A stretch of 64,000 bases of DNA from Rhinopomastus cyanomelas (Eukaryota > Chordata > Aves > Bucerotiformes > Rhinopomastidae). Of this stretch, positions 51,111-61,610 are shown in pieces; within the stretch, counting starts at the first letter, position 1, and each line of letters starts with the position of its first letter. The notes beneath the pieces are model-generated. The model was not told the origin of the DNA, did no database searches, and saw only the letters and a list, made by a program, of their open reading frames with translations. The DNA is taken from positions 633,527 through 697,526 of the forward strand of contig VXBP01009037.1 in assembly GCA_013400115.1 (NCBI GenBank), in the 5' to 3' direction. Both the position numbers and the translations under genes were made by a program.

Positions 51111-51929
51111 TGACAATGTCCTTCAGGAAAGCCCTCACACGGGCTGCCTCAAACCCGGGCGGTGAGGAAGGAGCTGCCCGTTCCAGAGGAAGCTCAGAGG
51201 CCACCAGCAGCCGCTCCCAAGTGCTGTCCTGATCCCACGACCACCCAGGGACACCGGCCTTTTGTAAGAGGAGACAAAGCCGCGGTGCCCAAAGCGGCTG
51301 CGGAGCAGTGCAGCTCCCTGCGGGCGAAGCCCCGTCAGCAGGTACCTCTGAGGACTCGTGAGCTGGGTGCAAAACCCATCCCCACGCCGAAGCTTTGCAG
51401 TCTCTGAGCAAGCCTGTTCCTCAGCTCTGCAAATTGGGGGGGAAGAGAGATGATGCTGCAGCGGTGCCAGGAGTGCTGGAAAGCGGCTGCTCCGAGGAGC
51501 CGTTCCGCCGCGCTCGCCTGCCCACGCGTGAGCCCTGCGGAGCGCGCGAGCTCCTCGCACGCAGCGTGGACGCCAAACGGCCCCTCTCCGCCGCCGGCAG
51601 ATGGCTCGTTCCACAGAGAGCCGTCAGCCCGGAATGAAAGAGACCGAGAATCTCCAGGGCCTGGGTTTGAGCTGCGGCGCCCGTGAATCTGCGGAGGGGG
51701 ATCAAAGCGACAGCCGGGAGCTCCGCGCTCCTCTCCTAATTGCGGAGCCTCAGATGAGTTGTGCCTGCCTGGCTCGTGACTCTGCATGGCTAGTGACTCT
51801 GCATGGCTAGTGCCAGCGCCCGCAGCGCTCCGCGGGGCTTCAGTCACTGCTCAGGGCGACAGGGAGCAGCTCTTCTGGAGAAGGGGGCGACAAAGGCCCC
51901 GCGGCGATGGCATCGCCGAGGCTGCGGCA
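51111..51929. other. unique CpG-rich sequence
   Basis: CpGs are dense at 51470-51740 and again near 51830-51930. Overlapping frames of 80-170 codons on both strands carry no motif. It could be a CpG island, but no transcription start is evident. Confidence 0.35.
51776..51809. repeat. 17-bp unit repeated twice in tandem
   Basis: GTGACTCTGCATGGCTA occurs twice back to back and is followed by GTG. A short slippage-type duplication. Confidence 0.9.
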
Positions 51930-52098
51930 AGCGACCAGAGCCTGGACTGGGCTGCCCCCGTCCCTGGACCCGTTGAAGGGCAGCGAGGCTGTGGCCCTCA
52001 GTACCCTGGTCTGGCTGATGGGGTGACTTCAGGTGCTGGGCTGGCCGAGCTCAGGGGGCTTCTCCAGCCTCAGAGATCCTGGGATTCTGTACAGAACC
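51930..52098 (+). mobile_element. CR1-C 3' end
   Basis: GAGCCTGGACTGGGCTGCCC, GCTGTGGCCCTCAGTACCCT and GCTGGCCGAGCTCAGGGGGC are present, ending CCTGGGATTCTGT. Confidence 0.9.
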
Positions 52099-52117
52099 AC
52101 CGAGTGCAGAGGAAGGA

Positions 52118-52396
52118 GTCACAGCATTACAGGCATCAGGGGTTGGAAGAGACCCTGAAAGACCCTCCAGTCCCATCCCCTGCCACCCACAGCAGGACCC
52201 CCTAGATCCAGTCATTAGGGGTTGGAAGGGACCTCAACAGATCACCCAGTCCCATCCCCCTGCCACAGCAGGGTCCCCAAGATCCAGTCTCATGGGAGCA
52301 GTCCAGGAGGGTTTGAAATGTCTCCAGAGAAGGAGACTCCACAACCCCCTGGGCAGCCCCTGCCAGGGCTCTGTCACCCTCACGGGGAAGACATTC
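52118..52396 (-). mobile_element. CR1-A with two-unit tail
   Basis: The outer unit (GACCCTGAAAGACCCTCCAG) and the inner unit (GACCTCAACAGATCACCCAG) are joined by TCCAGTCATTAGGGGTTGGA. The copy stops at CACGGGGAAGACATTC. Confidence 0.92.
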
Positions 52397-53157
52397 AAAA
52401 AGGTAGACTCTTGAGGTCAAGATGTGCTTTTCCATGTTAGATGAAAGCCAGTTCTGCCTCTGCTCCACTCAGGAATCAACAGGTAACCCCCGGTGCTCTG
52501 GACACAGCTGCCCGCTCCTGCCCTTCTGCTCCCTGACACCTGAGCAACCCCAGCACTACCAGGACGACTGGCCAAACCCGCACGCTCCGGCACGCAGGCG
52601 AGCAACAGGACCCAGGCTGCCCAGCACAGAGAGCTCCCCAGCTGCGGGGCGACCCCAGTGACCTCCCAGCAAATGAGCTCGAGAGGCCAGGGGGGAGATC
52701 ACACAGAAACCTGACAAGGGCTGGGCTGTGACAGGGGCAATTTGCTCAGCACCAGCAGAGCTCAGACCTCGTGGCAGAAATCCAACGGCTGTGACATCCT
52801 GCTCAGCATCCTCAGGAGAGCTCTGTGCAGAGGGGACACCGCTGCCACTGGTGTCACAGGGCTCTTGTCACCAGAAAAAGGCAAATATAGTGGACGCCCT
52901 AAGGTCAGGCTCTGCTCTCTCTTTTCTCATTTAAAAAGTTCAGGTTTGACTTCATCAAGTCATCACAAGATCCTGCCAGCCGCCTGCACCCTGGAATCCA
53001 TCCACACCAGTCCCTGCACCCAATGCACCAGTCACCAGGGCATGAAGATGACAGGCTGTGTGTGGCTCAGGCAGGGACCATCACTGTGTCTGTCCCAGGG
53101 GTGAAGCCTGAGCTCTGAGCACAGTCAATATCCCAGGAGATACTGACCTTCAGTCCA
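52397..53157. other. unique sequence
   Basis: A short ATG-started segment (about 52441-52482) ends at a donor-like CAACAG|GTAACC, without a good acceptor. No gene or repeat is recognised. Confidence 0.3.
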
Positions 53158-53603
53158 CACCATCAGAAGGTTCTACGCTGGAAGGGACCTCTACAGCTCA
53201 TGTAGTGCAACCTCCCTACATGGGGACAACTCCACCTCAGGCTGCTCACAGCCTCATCCACATGACCTTCAATGACTCCAGGGATGGGATCTCCACCACC
53301 TCCTCAGGCAGCCCCTTCCAGTCATCAGCCACCATCACACTGAAGAATTTGGTTCTAATATCCAGCCTCAGCTTCTCCTTTCCCAGCCTGAACCCACTGC
53401 TCCTTGTCCTGTCTGTAGAAACCCTCTTGAAAGACCTTCCCCTGCCTTCATGTAGCCCCACTCAGGGACTGGAAGGTCAAAAGAATGTTACCCCAAAGCC
53501 TTCTCTTCTCCAGGCTGAACAGCCCCAGCACTCTCAGCCTGTCCTCTCAAGAGAGATGCTCCATCCCCTGACCATTGTAGTAGCCCTCCTCTGGGCTACT
53601 GGA
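53158..53603 (-). mobile_element. CR1-D, 446 bp
   Basis: Antisense GAAGGTTCTACGCTGGAAGG, GGGATGGGATCTCCACCACC and CCTTGTCCTGTCTGTAGAAA are present. The minus strand reads VSTDRTRSSGFRLGKEKLRL. It is a close relative of 47546-48330. Confidence 0.93.
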
Positions 53604-54508
53604 TGCAGAGGATGCAAAGGCTCTGCAGAAGCCTGATGGTGCTGCCAAGCCCCAAGACACCACAGACTTTGCTCCTCACGGCGCCACCAGAGCATTTCCA
53701 CCACCCAACGCACTGCACAGGAGGAGCCTTCCCCAACACCTCCGGGGCACTGACAGCAGCCTCAGCCCAGGGCTGCCGGCACCCAGGCCCGAGGTCTCCC
53801 TTCTCGGGTGTCCTGGCCCCAGCCCAGGGCCCGGGACGCTCCTGCCCTGCACCACGCGGCGAGAGCCGATTCACCGCCGTCCCCGCAGCGCTTTGAAGAC
53901 GTGGCTGCTGCACACGCATGGAGCGGAGCGGGTCGGTATTTTTATAGCTCAGAGTCAAATTAAAAAGCAGAGTTAAAGGGAAAAGCAGACAACAGCCTGG
54001 CAAAGGCATCATGAAAGGTTATTCTGGTGGAGGAGCTGTTATTGCTGGCTGCCCTCTCTGCTCACAAGAGGCATTTGATCATATATTCCTCTGAATTACC
54101 CGCTGCATCACCAGACTGCTAAAGGCAGGAATAAACACAGAGCCAAGAGCAGCGGGTTGGGTTCGGGTGGCAGTGATGCTCAGAGCTGCAATTCCAGCTC
54201 GCTGAGGAACAATTAATTATTCACCGTTGCGGGGAAGCTTAACGCAGGTCACTCACAGCTACAGAGGCTCTGAATTTAAAGTCGGAGTCTTTTAAAAAAT
54301 AATAATAAAAAATACATCTCCAGCATATTTTAACCACAAACAGCTTGTCAGGGTTCTCCTGCCTCTCTGCTGCAGCTATAGCTTTGGCTGCTGCTAAAGC
54401 TATGAGACTGCAAGGCCGGTGTCACCCGCAAGCGCCCAGCACCCGTCCCTGAGCCAACGCCAGCTCTGCCAGAGCCCAATGGCTCCACTGCACAAACAGC
54501 TCATCCAG
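53604..54508. other. unique sequence with CNE-like part
   Basis: 53930-54330 is AT-richer: GGTATTTTTATAGCTCAG, GTCAAATTAAAAAGCAG, GGAACAATTAATTATTCACC, and AAAAAATAATAATAAAAAAT. It is a candidate regulatory element. No gene is recognised. Confidence 0.4.
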
Positions 54509-54767
54509 ATCACAGAACACGAGGGACAGGAAGGGACCTCAAAGGATCAGCCAGTCCCATCCCCCTGACACAGCAGGATCCCCCAGCTCCAGTTGCACAG
54601 GAACAGCCCAGGAGGGTTTGAAATGTCTCCAGAGAAGGAGACTCCACAACTGGGCAGCCCCTGCCAGGGCTCTGTCACCCTCACTGCCAAGAAGGTCCTT
54701 CTCACACTGATGTGGAACCTCCTCTGCTCCAGCTGACACCTACTGCCCCTTGTCCTATTGTTAGATG
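54509..54767 (-). mobile_element. CR1-A, 258 bp, single tail unit
   Basis: Antisense AGATCACAGAACACGAGGGA, GACCTCAAAGGATCAGCCAG and GCTCCAGCTGACACCTACTG are present. Confidence 0.93.
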
Positions 54768-54837
54768 ACACTGAGGTGTGGCTTCTGAATCCTAAAGATG
54801 GTAGGAGTTACTAGCCCACTTGGTGCAGGGGGAGCTG

Positions 54838-55036
54838 CAGAAAAGCTGGAGATGGACCTTTTTTGGAGGGATCTAGCACTAGGACAAGGGGGCCTAGTTC
54901 AAGCTAAAAGAGGGGAGACTGAGATGAGATCTGAGGCAGAAACCCCTCCCTGGGAGGGGGCTGAGGCCCAGGAACAGGCTGTGACTGCTCCATCGCTGGC
55001 AGTGTCCAAGGGGAGGCTGGATGGGGCTGGCAGAGG
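54838..55036 (+). mobile_element. CR1-E, about 200 bp
   Basis: GAGATGAGATCTGAGGCAGA, GGGAGGGGGCTGAGGCCCAG and CCATCGCTGGCAGTGTCCAA are present. A short deletion follows the AACAGGCTG word, and the 3' tail is missing. Confidence 0.85.
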
Positions 55037-55619
55037 GCACACCTCACCCCACGGGCATCTGTGACTTCCAGGGAACCACAGCTGCAGCAATTGCGGGGCT
55101 CTCCGAGGGAGCCACCACGTTTATCCCTCACGATAGGAGCAAATTTCCCCCTCGATTTAAACGGCTCCGCCCCGACGGGCGGCTCCGCTCCTCCAGCAGC
55201 TACGGGACTCGCAGGAATGAAATAATAATAAGAGCCCTGTCAGAACCGGGGGAAAATCCATAGACCTGCCGCCTGTTTTCCATCTCCTCTCCCCAGCTGC
55301 CTCTTATCCCCACTGCGATCGCCCCGAGACGCCGCGAACGCATCTGACAGCCCGCGCCCGCCTGCGGAGCTTCCCCCGATCGATGCCGCTGACGGCGAGC
55401 GGGGATTCCCGAACCGCTGCTGAGCCTGCGAGGAGCGGCTGAGGGAAGCCCGAGCAGCCTCGGAGCGCTGCAGCCCGTTCGGGTCACTCCCCGGGGCGGG
55501 CAGCAGGTCCTCCGCTGCATCTCCCCCCGCCCCGGCAGCGGTGCGGGCGGGGGGACAGGACCCCTCCCTGCCCCAGGGCGGGCAGAGCTGCCTCGGGCAG
55601 TGCGAAGGAAGAGAGCGCA
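55037..55619. other. unique CpG-rich and CNE-like sequence
   Basis: 55085-55260 is motif-like (CCACGTTTATCCCTCACG, GGAATGAAATAATAATAAG). 55300-55550 is CpG-rich. No gene is recognised. Confidence 0.4.
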
Positions 55620-55672
55620 AGACTAGGTGATCTTTCGAGGGCCCTTCCTAGCCCTAATGATTGTACGAATCA
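55620..55672 (+). mobile_element. CR1-A tail remnant
   Basis: AGACTAGGTGATCTTTCGAG then GGCCCTTCCTAGCCCTAATG is the last 50 bp of the A family. Confidence 0.82.
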
Positions 55673-55754
55673 CGCTCACATCAAGCTGAATAATTACTGA
55701 CGTGGGGTGGGCTGGGAGAAACCGGGAGCGTTGCTTGTTTCTTCAGCTCCGTGC

Positions 55755-55928
55755 CAGAGGGGAGGGCAAGACTGGCCATCAGGAAGAGAGTGGTCAGGGA
55801 CTGGGATGGGTTGAGTCCCCAGCTCTGGATGTCGCTCAGATGTGGCGTAGGGGGTTTAGGGGTGACCCTGTAGAGTGTGGTTAATGGTTGGACTGGATGA
55901 CCTCAAGGGTCTCTTCCAACCCGAATGG
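55755..55928 (+). mobile_element. CR1-B with internal deletions
   Basis: GAGGGCAAGACTGGCCATCA, AGAGTGGTCAGGGACTGGGA and GACCTCAAGGGTCTCTTCCA are present. Short deletions remove the TTCTTCC and GCTGCCCAGGG parts. Confidence 0.88.
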
Positions 55929-55976
55929 TTCTATGGATCCATCATCCCAGTCCCTCTCAGCCAAAGTAAAAGGGGG
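55929..55976 (+). repeat. shared 3' flank of two CR1-B copies
   Basis: This is the partner of 49388-49434: TTCTATGGATCCATCATCCC, AGTCCCTCTCAGCCAAAGTA and AAAGGGGG. The sequences 5' of the two CR1-B copies are unrelated. Confidence 0.75.
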
Positions 55977-55983
55977 GTAAACA

Positions 55984-56652
55984 CAGAACCACAGAACAAT
56001 CCTGGCTGGAAAGGGCCTCCCAGATCAGCCAGTCCAACCGTCCCTACAACAACAAAAACCCTCAGGACCTGATGGATGGGCAAGCACAAACCAAGCCCCT
56101 CCACGCCTGCCCCTAGAGCAGGGTGTGAAGCTCCATGGTTACACGGTTCTTACACACCTCCAGGGATGGGGACTCAACCCCCTCCCTGTGAAGGCCCTTC
56201 CAGTGCCCAACCACTCTTGCTGGAAAGAATTCCTTCCTAAGATCCTCCCCAGCCTCAGCTTCAGACCATCGCCCCTGGGTGTGTCAGTAGCTCCCAAGGA
56301 GAAGAGGCCAACCCCCACCTCTCCACAACCTCCTTTCAGGCAGCTGTAGAGGGCAATGAGGTCCCCCTGAGCCTCAGCCTCCTCTTCTCCAAACCGACCC
56401 TGCCCAGCTCCCTCAGCCCCTCTCACACGACTGGGTTGCTCTGCTCTGGTCACCTTCCAACATCTCAATGTCTTCCTGTAGTGAGAGGCCAGAGCTGGCC
56501 CCAGTACTCCAGGGGAGCCAGCTGCCTGCTGGCACCTCCAGGTCCTTTTCTGCTGGGCAGCTCTCCAGCCCCTCATCCCCCAGCCTGGAGCTGTTGTGAT
56601 TGAAACACAGGGCCCAGCCCTTGGCCCCATTGTCCCTCAGACAGCTGGGCTC
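55984..56652 (-). mobile_element. CR1-G, about 670 bp
   Basis: Antisense ACAATCCTGGCTGGAAAGGG, GGTTCTTACACACCTCCAGG and CAGCTGTAGAGGGCAATGAG lead to upstream ORF2 (AGGTCCTTTTCTGCTGGGCA, i.e. PAEKDLEV). The minus strand still shows GDLIALYSCLKGGCGEVGVG, a classic CR1 ORF2 segment. Confidence 0.93.
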
Positions 56653-57350
56653 AGCCCACGGTCCCACCACTGACACCCCCCACACTGCTTCTCTCCAGAG
56701 TGAGAGATTCCAGCCCGTGTGACGGCAGGGGAAGGAGTAGTTTGCTCTCAGGAGACAGAGCCCGGCGCAGTTGCTGTAGAAACAGCATCAACCAACTCAA
56801 GAAGGAAAAGCTCCTACCTTGGGCTTCCTTGTGCAGCCCCTGCAGTGGGATCCCTGCAGCAGTGGAACCGCAGACTTTGAGCTGGCCCTGAATCCACCTC
56901 CAAACAATCCCTTTCCTCTGAGGTAACAGCTCCAGAAACACTTTAAACTTAAAGCAAAAAATAAACAAACACTTCAGCTCCTCCACAAACAGAGTCATCG
57001 ATGTGCTCCCTGGGCTCGTTTATAAGCAGAGCTACTGCAGGCCCTCTAGCACCAGCCACCGCGAAAGGCTTCGCAGCACTGAGACCCACCCACCCACCCA
57101 CCTGCTCCCTCAGCCCCAGGTGAAGTCTCTCAGCTCATCAGGTCTCATTGACTTCACACAGCTCCAGCTGCCTTGAGAGGGTTCTGAGGTCAAACCCTGA
57201 ACGAAGGTCACAAAAACCACGAGCTGAGAAGTTTGGAGAGAAAACCCTTCATCCCCGAGAAGCCAACATTTCAAGTTTTCTTCTCATGGGACCACAGGCC
57301 CCTTCCAGTCCCTGGTGATCTGTGGTACCCGGCCATCAAATCACTACCTG
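56653..57350. other. unique sequence with candidate exon
   Basis: It contains the candidate minus-strand exon 56818-56917, an AT-rich patch (ACTTAAAGCAAAAAATAAAC near 56950) and a short CCCA simple repeat at 57085-57102. No gene is recognised. Confidence 0.3.
56818..56917 (-). other. candidate 100-bp exon, unproven
   Basis: The minus-strand acceptor is GAGCTGTTACCTCAG and the donor is CCCAAG|GTAGGAGC. All three frames are open, which weakens the coding case. The phase-0 frame reads RKGIVWRWIQGQLKVCGS and ends HKEAQ plus one base. It could equally be a noncoding RNA exon or chance. Confidence 0.18.
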
Positions 57351-57497
57351 ATGAGTCTCCTTCTCTGGAGATGATTCAAACCCACCTGGGCTGTTCCTGT
57401 GCCACTGCACCTGGGGGATCCTGCTGTGGAGGGGGATGGGGCTGGGTGATCTCTCGTGGTCCCTTCCCATCCCTAATGCTCTGTGATGCTGTGACTA
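57351..57497 (+). mobile_element. CR1-A tail, 147 bp
   Basis: GAGTCTCCTTCTCTGGAGAT, CCCACCTGGGCTGTTCCTGT and TCTCTCGTGGTCCCTTCCCA are present, ending GCTCTGTGATGCTGTG. Confidence 0.92.
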
Positions 57498-57862
57498 TTG
57501 CTTGGCCCTAGCTGGATTCGGGGTGGCTGTGGGTGACCTGGTTGGAGGGCTCAGCACCCTCCCCAGTAGCTGCTACTTGCAAGAGAAGAGGCAGAGAACG
57601 AATCTGAGCAGTTCAACACCCCATTTGTCAGTGAGACCTCTACTAACTCGATTTAGACTCACATCAGTTTAATCACTCGAGATCAGCATCAATTACACCA
57701 CGAGTGCTGAGCGCGGGTCTGTCAAGGCCACTCGGCTGCGCTGCTCTGGGATCTCCTCTTTGCTTTACACAGCTCAGACTGTGCAAATCTCACCCTGAGT
57801 GGGGGTAGAGCTCGGGGGGGTAAAGGGGGGCCTGCTTGGAGTCAGCAGAGTGACTGGGAGCC
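57498..57862. other. CNE-like unique sequence
   Basis: AACTCGATTTAGACTCACAT, CAGTTTAATCACTCGAG and GCATCAATTACACCACG (57645-57705) form a motif-like cluster. No gene is recognised. Confidence 0.4.
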
Positions 57863-58332
57863 CACATCACAGAACATGAGGGACTGGAAGGGACGTCAGA
57901 AGATCACCCAGCCCCCTGACACAGCAGGATCCCCGAGGTCCACTCACACAGGAACAACCCAGGTGGGTCTGAAACGTTTCCAGAGAAGGAGACTCCACAA
58001 CCCCTTGGGCAGCCCCTGCCAGGGCTCTGGCACCCTCACTGCCAACAAGGTCCTTCTCACACTGATGTGGAACCTCCTCTGCTCCAGCTCACACCCACTG
58101 CCCCTTGTCCTGTCACTGGGTGCCCCTGAGCAGAGCCTGGCTCCACCCTCCTGACACCCTTCCTTCACATATTGATCAACATCCATGGGGTCACCCCTCA
58201 GGCTCCAGCTCCAGAGCCCCAGCTCCCTCAGCCTTTCCTCATCAGGGAGATGCTCCCCTCCCTCCCTCATACCTGTGGCTCTGCATTGGGCTCTCCAGCA
58301 GCTCTGGGTCCTTCTGGAACCAAGGGGCCTTG
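57863..58332 (-). mobile_element. CR1-A, 470 bp, single tail unit
   Basis: Antisense ACATCACAGAACATGAGGGA, TCACACCCACTGCCCCTTGT and CACATATTGATCAACATCCA are present. It ends CTGGGTCCTTCTGGAACCAA. Confidence 0.94.
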
Positions 58333-59098
58333 ACCCCACGAGGAAGCAGCTCTGTGTGACTGAGGTTTTATTGGTGACTACCCACCCTTGCTGACCCCAA
58401 ACCTCCAGACCACGATGGAACAGGTGGCCCTGCACATCCCTGCGGCTCTACAGCAGCCTGGGCCCCCACAGCGCGGCACCGAGCGCCAGCAGAGACCCTC
58501 CAGCACTGCTGGCAGCTGGAACAGGGTTGTTTTTTCTTTTGGAGTTAAATGTCCTGGCAAACCGTTGGATTTGTCCTTAAGCAGCAGCAGAGCAGAGCCC
58601 GTGGCTCAGACACGGCCGCCTGCACTCCAGCGATGCTCTGCGGGACTTTCCTGGTCAGCAAGCGCAAAGGGCAACAAATCTCTTCCCAGAGCACCCCGAG
58701 GCCAGTCTAGGGCTCTGTTCTCGCTGAGCCTCACCGAGAGATTAATAAGGAGGGGCTGATCTCCTCAGAAAGGGCCAAGGGCATTTTCTGTTGAGAAGCC
58801 CAGCAGCCAGATCAGCAGCACCAGAAGTAATAAAGCCTTTGCCCGTGATCCTCACAGCGAGATTAGAGCCGGTGAGCAGCCCACAGCATGAAGGAGAGGC
58901 CCTCCCTGACCGCAGGCTGTTGCCCTTTGTGGACCTGGCTTGCCCCCCACAGGGGCAGTCGGGAGGAGAGTGTCTCCTACCAGGAAAAAAGGGGGTTCAC
59001 AGTGACACCTCTCTGCTGGAACCAGACTTGTTAATGGTAACAGAATCCAGTCCAATTTGACCTGGCTCTGCAGGACAGAACCGACAGGATGGGTGCTG
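58333..59098. other. unique sequence
   Basis: No repeat or gene is recognised. GAAGTAATAAAGCC near 58827 is an isolated AT-richer spot. Confidence 0.3.
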
Positions 59099-59099
59099 G

Positions 59100-59246
59100 G
59101 TACCTGCCTGGGCACCAGCAGCACCAACACCCCCATCCAGCCCTGGACACCAGCAGCACTAACACCCCCACCCAGCCCTGGGCCCTCCTGGCCACCAGCA
59201 GCACTAACACCCCCACCCAGCCCTGGTACCTGCCTGGACACCAGCA
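59100..59246. repeat. minisatellite, 3-4 units
   Basis: The core CACCAGCAGCACTAACACCC then CCACCCAGCCCTGG recurs three times with near identity, followed by a partial fourth unit. Linkers vary in length (TACCTGCCTGG, GCCCTCCTGG), giving a higher-order period. On the minus strand it produces the GWVGVLVLLV repeats seen in open frames. Confidence 0.85.
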
Positions 59247-59271
59247 TTAGCCCACAAGCCAGTGTCTAACA

Positions 59272-59518
59272 GCAGCTCTGCAAGCGGTGTCCATCTCCCC
59301 TCTTTGAGCTGGAACCCAGACCCTTGTCCCAGCACCAGAACCCTGTGTCAAAAGTCCCTCTCCAGCCTTCCCAGCACCCCTCCAGGTCCTGGAAGCTGCT
59401 CTAATATCCCTCCAGAGCCTTCTCTTCTCACAGGGAGGGGCTTCTGCCTCAGACCTCGTATCTCTCTCCCCTCTTGGAGCTGGAACCCACCTCCCTTGTC
59501 CTGTCAGAGCCACCTGCC
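59272..59518 (-). mobile_element. two CR1-E fragments in tandem
   Basis: Antisense CATCTCCCCTCTTTGAGCTG (59290) and, about 170 bp later, TCTCTCCCCTCTTGGAGCTG (59465) are the same part of the E family. Both pieces are in the same orientation. One could be an internal duplication or a second insertion. Confidence 0.8.
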
Positions 59519-60113
59519 ATAAGACACCCTCAGCATCACAGTTCAGGGGATGCTGCCCTGTGGCAGCCAGGGCCAGGTGGCCAAAGCCTTCCGCCCGAAG
59601 GGAATCACCCCGTGGAGGCACCCGCTGTGCTGGTGGGACACAGGGGCACCCCGGATCACAGGGCGGGGAGCAGGACCCAGGCTCCAGCTCTCCTTCAAGG
59701 AGCCAAAGCAGCATAAGCAGCAGCTCTAGGAAGACCCTGCTCAGTGACAGGGTTTATCACTGCCTGAGCTCTGTTTAATCACCCTTTAAAGCCTCTGTTT
59801 GCTAATTGAACGCTTCCCCTTTTATCAAGAGATGAAAGGAGGAGGAGGTGTTGGAACAGTTGATTATCCATCTGGATGAGTACTCAGGCTGCTTAACGAA
59901 TCTGCTGGAGGAGGAATTTATACCTCCCCCCCAACCGAGCTGCTGCTTTGCTCCCCCAGCTTGCTGGGGACTCCTCACAGACCCTTTTGCACGAGGACAG
60001 GGTCCTCATCACCACCAGCTGCTCAAGGATGTCCAGCACCATGTGCCCACGGGGCAGGCACCACCTGCATCCCAGTGTGTGTGAGGGAGGTGACAGAGAG
60101 CAGGGCAGGGGGG
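59519..60113. other. unique sequence with CNE-like part
   Basis: 59745-59930 contains CTGTTTAATCACCCTTTAAAGC, TTTGCTAATTGAACGC and CTTTTATCAAGAGATG. This is one of the better candidate conserved noncoding elements. No gene is recognised. Confidence 0.42.
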
Positions 60114-60196
60114 CAGCTCTAGGATCCTGCTGTGGTGGGGGACTGGACTGGATGGTCTCTCGAGGTCCCTTCCAGTCCCTGGTGTTAGTGATCCTA
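60114..60196 (+). mobile_element. CR1-A tail
   Basis: CTCTAGGATCCTGCTGTGGT, GGACTGGATGGTCTCTCGAG and GTCCCTTCCAGTCCCTGGTG are present. Confidence 0.88.
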
Positions 60197-60492
60197 TGGG
60201 ATGCTCTGCCCTGATGTGCCTGGGATGCTGCTCTGTGGCCAAGGTTTGATGCTCTGCAGCCCTGTGGTGCAGGAGGGAGCCAACTTCGTCACCACCTCCG
60301 ACAAAGCCCCGGCAGCTGATCCCCCTGGGGAGGGAATGAAGAGACCCCGCCTGGCAAACGCACCCACTGAGCTCCCACCACCTTTGCTCCCTCCTTTATT
60401 TGCTCTGAGAATCCTGGCAAAATCCACCCCCAAGAGCTCTGTGTCCAGTGTAACTGCTGGGAAAGAGACTTCAAGGTAATTTGGGGGGTTAA

Positions 60493-60664
60493 GGGAGGTG
60501 GTGGCTGCTCCATCCCTGACAGTGACAAGGGCAGGGTGGATGGGGCTGAGGGCACCCAGCTCTGGTGAGAGGTGGGGTTGTCTGGTGCATCCCAGGCAGG
60601 GGGGTGGCACTGGATGGGTTCTGACCTCCCTCCCACCCCAAACCAGTCTGAGATTCTGTGAGTC
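60493..60664 (+). mobile_element. CR1-E 3' end
   Basis: GGAGGTGGTGGCTGCTCCAT, GGGTGGATGGGGCTGAGGGC and TCCCTCCCACCCCAAACCAG are present, ending GAGATTCTGTGAG. Confidence 0.88.
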
Positions 60665-60762
60665 CACACCAGCACTGCCACCACAACGTTCCCCTCAAAC
60701 AGCAGCTCCACAACTCAGGGCAACTACTCAGCTCCCTGCAACAAGCAAGGGAGTGGAATTAG

Positions 60763-61033
60763 CATCACAGAACATGAGGGACTGGGAGGGACCTGGACAG
60801 ATCATCCGGCGGGATGGTCATCCTGCCACGGGAGGGTCCCCTAGATCCAGTCACCCAGGAACAGCCCAGGAGGGTTTGAAACGTCTCCAGAGAAGGAGAC
60901 TCCACAATCCCCTGGGCAGCCCCTGCCAGGGCTCTGGCACCCTCACTGGGAACAAGGTCCTTCTCACATTGATGTGGAACCTCCTCTGCTCCAGCTCACA
61001 CCCGCTGCCCCGTGTCCCATCCCTGGGTGCCCT
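60763..61033 (-). mobile_element. CR1-A, 270 bp, single tail unit
   Basis: Antisense GCATCACAGAACATGAGGGA, CAGGAGGGTTTGAAACGTCT and GCTCACACCCGCTGCCCCGT are present. Confidence 0.94.
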
Positions 61034-61496
61034 CACTCACCGCTGCAGCTCAGCCCCCGATGAAGGGTGGCGCGTGCACCGAGTGGAGCAGTCAGCACCA
61101 GTGTTTGTGCAGAGAGACAGAAATCAAACCCACGTGTGGAACCATCTGTTCCTGACACTGCTGTCAGCAGGAGCCGAGCTGCTGCCAGCCACCCAGCAAT
61201 CAGCTTCGCCACGGGTTCCAATCACTCTGATTGAAACGATCAAGGGCATCAGAGGCAAGAGGCTGTCCAGTGTGTTCTGCTGGGATTGGCTCTTCTTCAT
61301 TTAACTGGGAACCAGACTGGAGCCCGCTGGATGACCAGAGAACAGCTCTGAGTCACCTGGACCAGAATTCAGCTGCTGGCTGGGCCTCCTGCAGCAGGTT
61401 CCCCTGGCAGCCCCAGGGGATGCTCACGTGGAGCAAGGACCTGGGTACCCTGCTGTCTGCTCACCCACTCCAGGGCCATCCCACAGCACACCCCAG
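61034..61496. other. unique sequence
   Basis: No repeat or gene is recognised. Confidence 0.3.
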
Positions 61497-61577
61497 CACC
61501 ACAGAACATGAGGGACTGGAAGGGACCTCGAGAGATCATCCAGCCCCATCCCCCTGCCACAGCAGGATCCCCTAGCC
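61497..61577 (-). mobile_element. CR1-A tail
   Basis: Antisense ACCACAGAACATGAGGGACT and GACCTCGAGAGATCATCCAG are present. It is one terminal module truncated at CCCCTAGC. Confidence 0.9.
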
Positions 61578-61610
61578 CGAGTCCCTTCCAACCCCGTGAT
61601 TCTACCCCGT
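61578..61610 (+). mobile_element. CR1 tail remnant
   Basis: GAGTCCCTTCCAACCCCGTG then ATTCTACC is a + strand CR1 end joined to the minus-strand tail. The minus-strand copy probably inserted into an older + strand CR1. Confidence 0.7.

Noticed and set aside
59031..59216. Repetitive minus-strand peptide GWVGVLVLLV
   Set aside because: It is the translation of the minisatellite at 59100-59246 with no gene context.
60498..61304. 268-codon plus-strand open frame
   Set aside because: It covers a CR1-E end and an antisense CR1-A copy, so the translation is reverse-strand repeat sequence, not a protein.
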